Shown: positions 5,546 to 6,356 of the stretch, one piece after another | How the letters are laid out: each line of letters starts with the position of its first letter | Numbering within the stretch: the stretch's first letter is position 1 | Source: DAOTUL01 sp034437435 | GTDB lineage: Bacteria > Chloroflexota > Anaerolineae > Aggregatilineales > Phototrophicaceae | Length of the DNA: 6,356 bases | Direction: 5' to 3' | Assembly (NCBI GenBank): GCA_964417785.1 | Contig: CAYQJO010000245.1 | Span: forward strand, 1 to 6,356 | Notes under the pieces: generated by a model | Seen by the model: the letters and a program-made list of their open reading frames with translations, nothing else | Told to the model about the DNA's origin: nothing | The model's database searches: none | Made by a program: the position numbers and the translations under genes

Positions 5546-6303
5546 ATGGCGATACAATTTCAACTCGATACAGCGACAGTAACGGTTACTACACCGCGCC
5601 CGATTGAGAAGCCTTACGTCGAAGTTTCGGCCGGTTGTAACCTCAGCTGTGAGATGTGTTTCCGCAACGCTTTTGACGAAGAACTTGCTCCGATGAGCGA
5701 TGCAACTCTCAATCGTCTTATCAATGAAGTATCCCGGGTGGGTGCGCTGAAACAGATGATGATCGCCGGAATCGGCGAGCCCTTTACCCATCCCCGGGTG
5801 ATGGACCTGGTAGAAGCGGGAAACGGGTCGGAGCGGAGGTCTGGATACAGAGTAACGGAACGATGCTCGGGAAAGAGATGCTTCTGCGCTGCGCCCGGGC
5901 GGGCGTGGACGTGCTGGTCGTCTCCTACGAGGATTGGCCGCGGGGACATCCAACCCATGACGCGGTGTTTCGGGTTGCCGAGCTGATTCGCACTCTCAAG
6001 ACTGAAACGCCGGAAATGCGTTTTCCCCGTCTCGCTATGGAAACTATTCTCACGACCGGAAATATCGATACCGTCGCCGACGCGGCGCGACGCGCTCTCG
6101 ACGCGGGAATCTGGCAGATCGTCCTGACCAACATGCTTCCTACAGAGGAGAGATTCAATTCGGAGACTCTCGCCCTGCGGGGTGACGAGGGGATGCTACG
6201 GGATTTTCTCCGGGTCGTCGAGCACCGGATGCAATACCGCATCCCCAAGTTTCAACTCGACACCGAACGGCACTGCGACTTTATCGAAAAGAACGCTGTA
6301 GTA
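5546..6303 (+). pseudogene. Radical SAM protein, tungsten-cofactor oxidoreductase maturase type; frame-broken and 3'-truncated
   Basis: The first 92 residues carry the radical SAM cluster motif CNLSCEMC (Cys31, Cys35, Cys38), which binds the 4Fe-4S cluster and SAM, and GIGEPFTHPR (75-84), equivalent to the GGE motif. Homology then moves to the -1 frame from about 5824 and continues with GAEVWIQSNGTML, VLVVSYE, MRFPRLAMETILTTGNI, WQIVLTNMLPTEE and HCDFIEKNAVV. This order matches radical SAM proteins encoded beside tungsten aldehyde ferredoxin oxidoreductases. The unshifted frame stops at 5984-5986. After about 6303 the expected C-terminal part (typically a WDGxVxPC cysteine segment) is missing and transposase-like sequence begins in another frame. 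About 250 residues are represented. It is divergent from the E1-like and carrier genes, its probable partners. Decay after insertion is the simplest reading. Confidence 0.75.
5818..5824 (+). other. GGGAAAC heptamer at the frame change, in -1 slippery phase
   Basis: The reading frame runs GCG GGA AAC, so the heptamer is phased G GGA AAC, the X XXY YYZ pattern of -1 slippery sites. After a -1 slip the next codon is CGG at 5824 and the radical SAM homology resumes at once. No strong downstream hairpin or well-placed upstream Shine-Dalgarno-like stimulator was found. The same data fit loss of a single A from the A-run, by mutation or sequencing error. Confidence 0.5.
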
Positions 6304-6356
6304 AACGCGCCTGGGCCCGGCTTCTCGCGAAGGTCTACGAGCTGGATCCCTTCGTG
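6303..6356 (+). mobile_element. C-terminal fragment of an IS91-type transposase (partial, runs off the right edge)
   Basis: Frame 6303 onward reads KRAWARLLAKVYELDPFV and continues past the window. It resembles the segment of IS91/IS801-like (Y2) transposases that precedes a CPxCG zinc-binding motif. It lies in a different frame from the radical SAM homology, which ends at the same place, so this looks like an insertion or deletion junction. Only 18 codons are visible, and the motif is recognised from memory of the family. Confidence 0.45.

Noticed and set aside
4786..5607. Plus-strand open frame of 273 codons antisense to the E1-like and carrier genes
   Set aside because: Its composition is low-complexity and Cys/Gly/Arg rich, and the opposite strand carries convincing ThiF and MoaD motifs with coupled starts.
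1..6356. CRISPR arrays, tRNA or rRNA genes, riboswitches
   Set aside because: Reading both strands I found no regularly spaced repeats, no tRNA cloverleaf candidate and no recognisable conserved RNA motif.

Overview
The window looks like chromosomal DNA of a free-living spirochaete (Spirochaetia), with base composition near 50% GC. The main clues are the signal-peptide exit FASGAQE on the TRAP binding protein, a style common in spirochaete solute-binding proteins, and a DUF1566/Lcl_C-type protein beside it. This is an inference from protein style; no rRNA or other marker gene is present.

Layout. (1) Positions 1-650 hold a small plus-strand DUF1566-like gene with two tandem domain-like units. 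Its N-terminus looks shortened, and a protein-like minus-strand fragment runs off the left edge. (2) Positions 651-760 are an intergenic region with two small inverted repeats, weak promoter elements and a strong ribosome binding site. (3) Positions 761-4428 form one plus-strand operon: dctP (periplasmic binding protein), an intercistronic stem-loop, dctQ, dctM (overlapping dctQ by 4 bases) and an M15D/VanX-like D,D-dipeptidase 18 bases after dctM. The likely logic is uptake of a small carboxylate-bearing solute by the sodium-driven TRAP transporter, followed by dipeptide hydrolysis in the cytoplasm. D-Ala-D-Ala or a similar cell-wall dipeptide is the obvious candidate, but this is unproven. 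(4) Positions 4429-4533 carry a 34-codon protein-like tail in the same frame as the dipeptidase, directly after its stop codon. It looks like a remnant of another gene or a read-through extension.

(5) Positions 4547-6303 hold a cofactor-maturation cluster: a MoaD/ThiS-like sulfur carrier and a ThiF/MoeB-like E1 enzyme (minus strand, 4-base overlap), and, divergent from them across only 19 bases, a radical SAM protein of the type found with tungsten-dependent aldehyde ferredoxin oxidoreductases. No oxidoreductase gene lies in the window. The radical SAM gene is broken twice. A -1 frame change falls exactly on an in-phase GGGAAAC slippery heptamer at 5818-5824. Homology then stops near 6303, where another frame begins to read like the C-terminal region of an IS91-type transposase. 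The second break makes a decaying pseudogene the simplest reading, though programmed frameshifting cannot be excluded from sequence alone.

The strongest leads are the frame change at a correctly phased slippery site, the gene/transposase junction at the right edge, the TRAP plus dipeptidase pairing, the in-frame orphan tail, and the very compact palindromic divergent start region.
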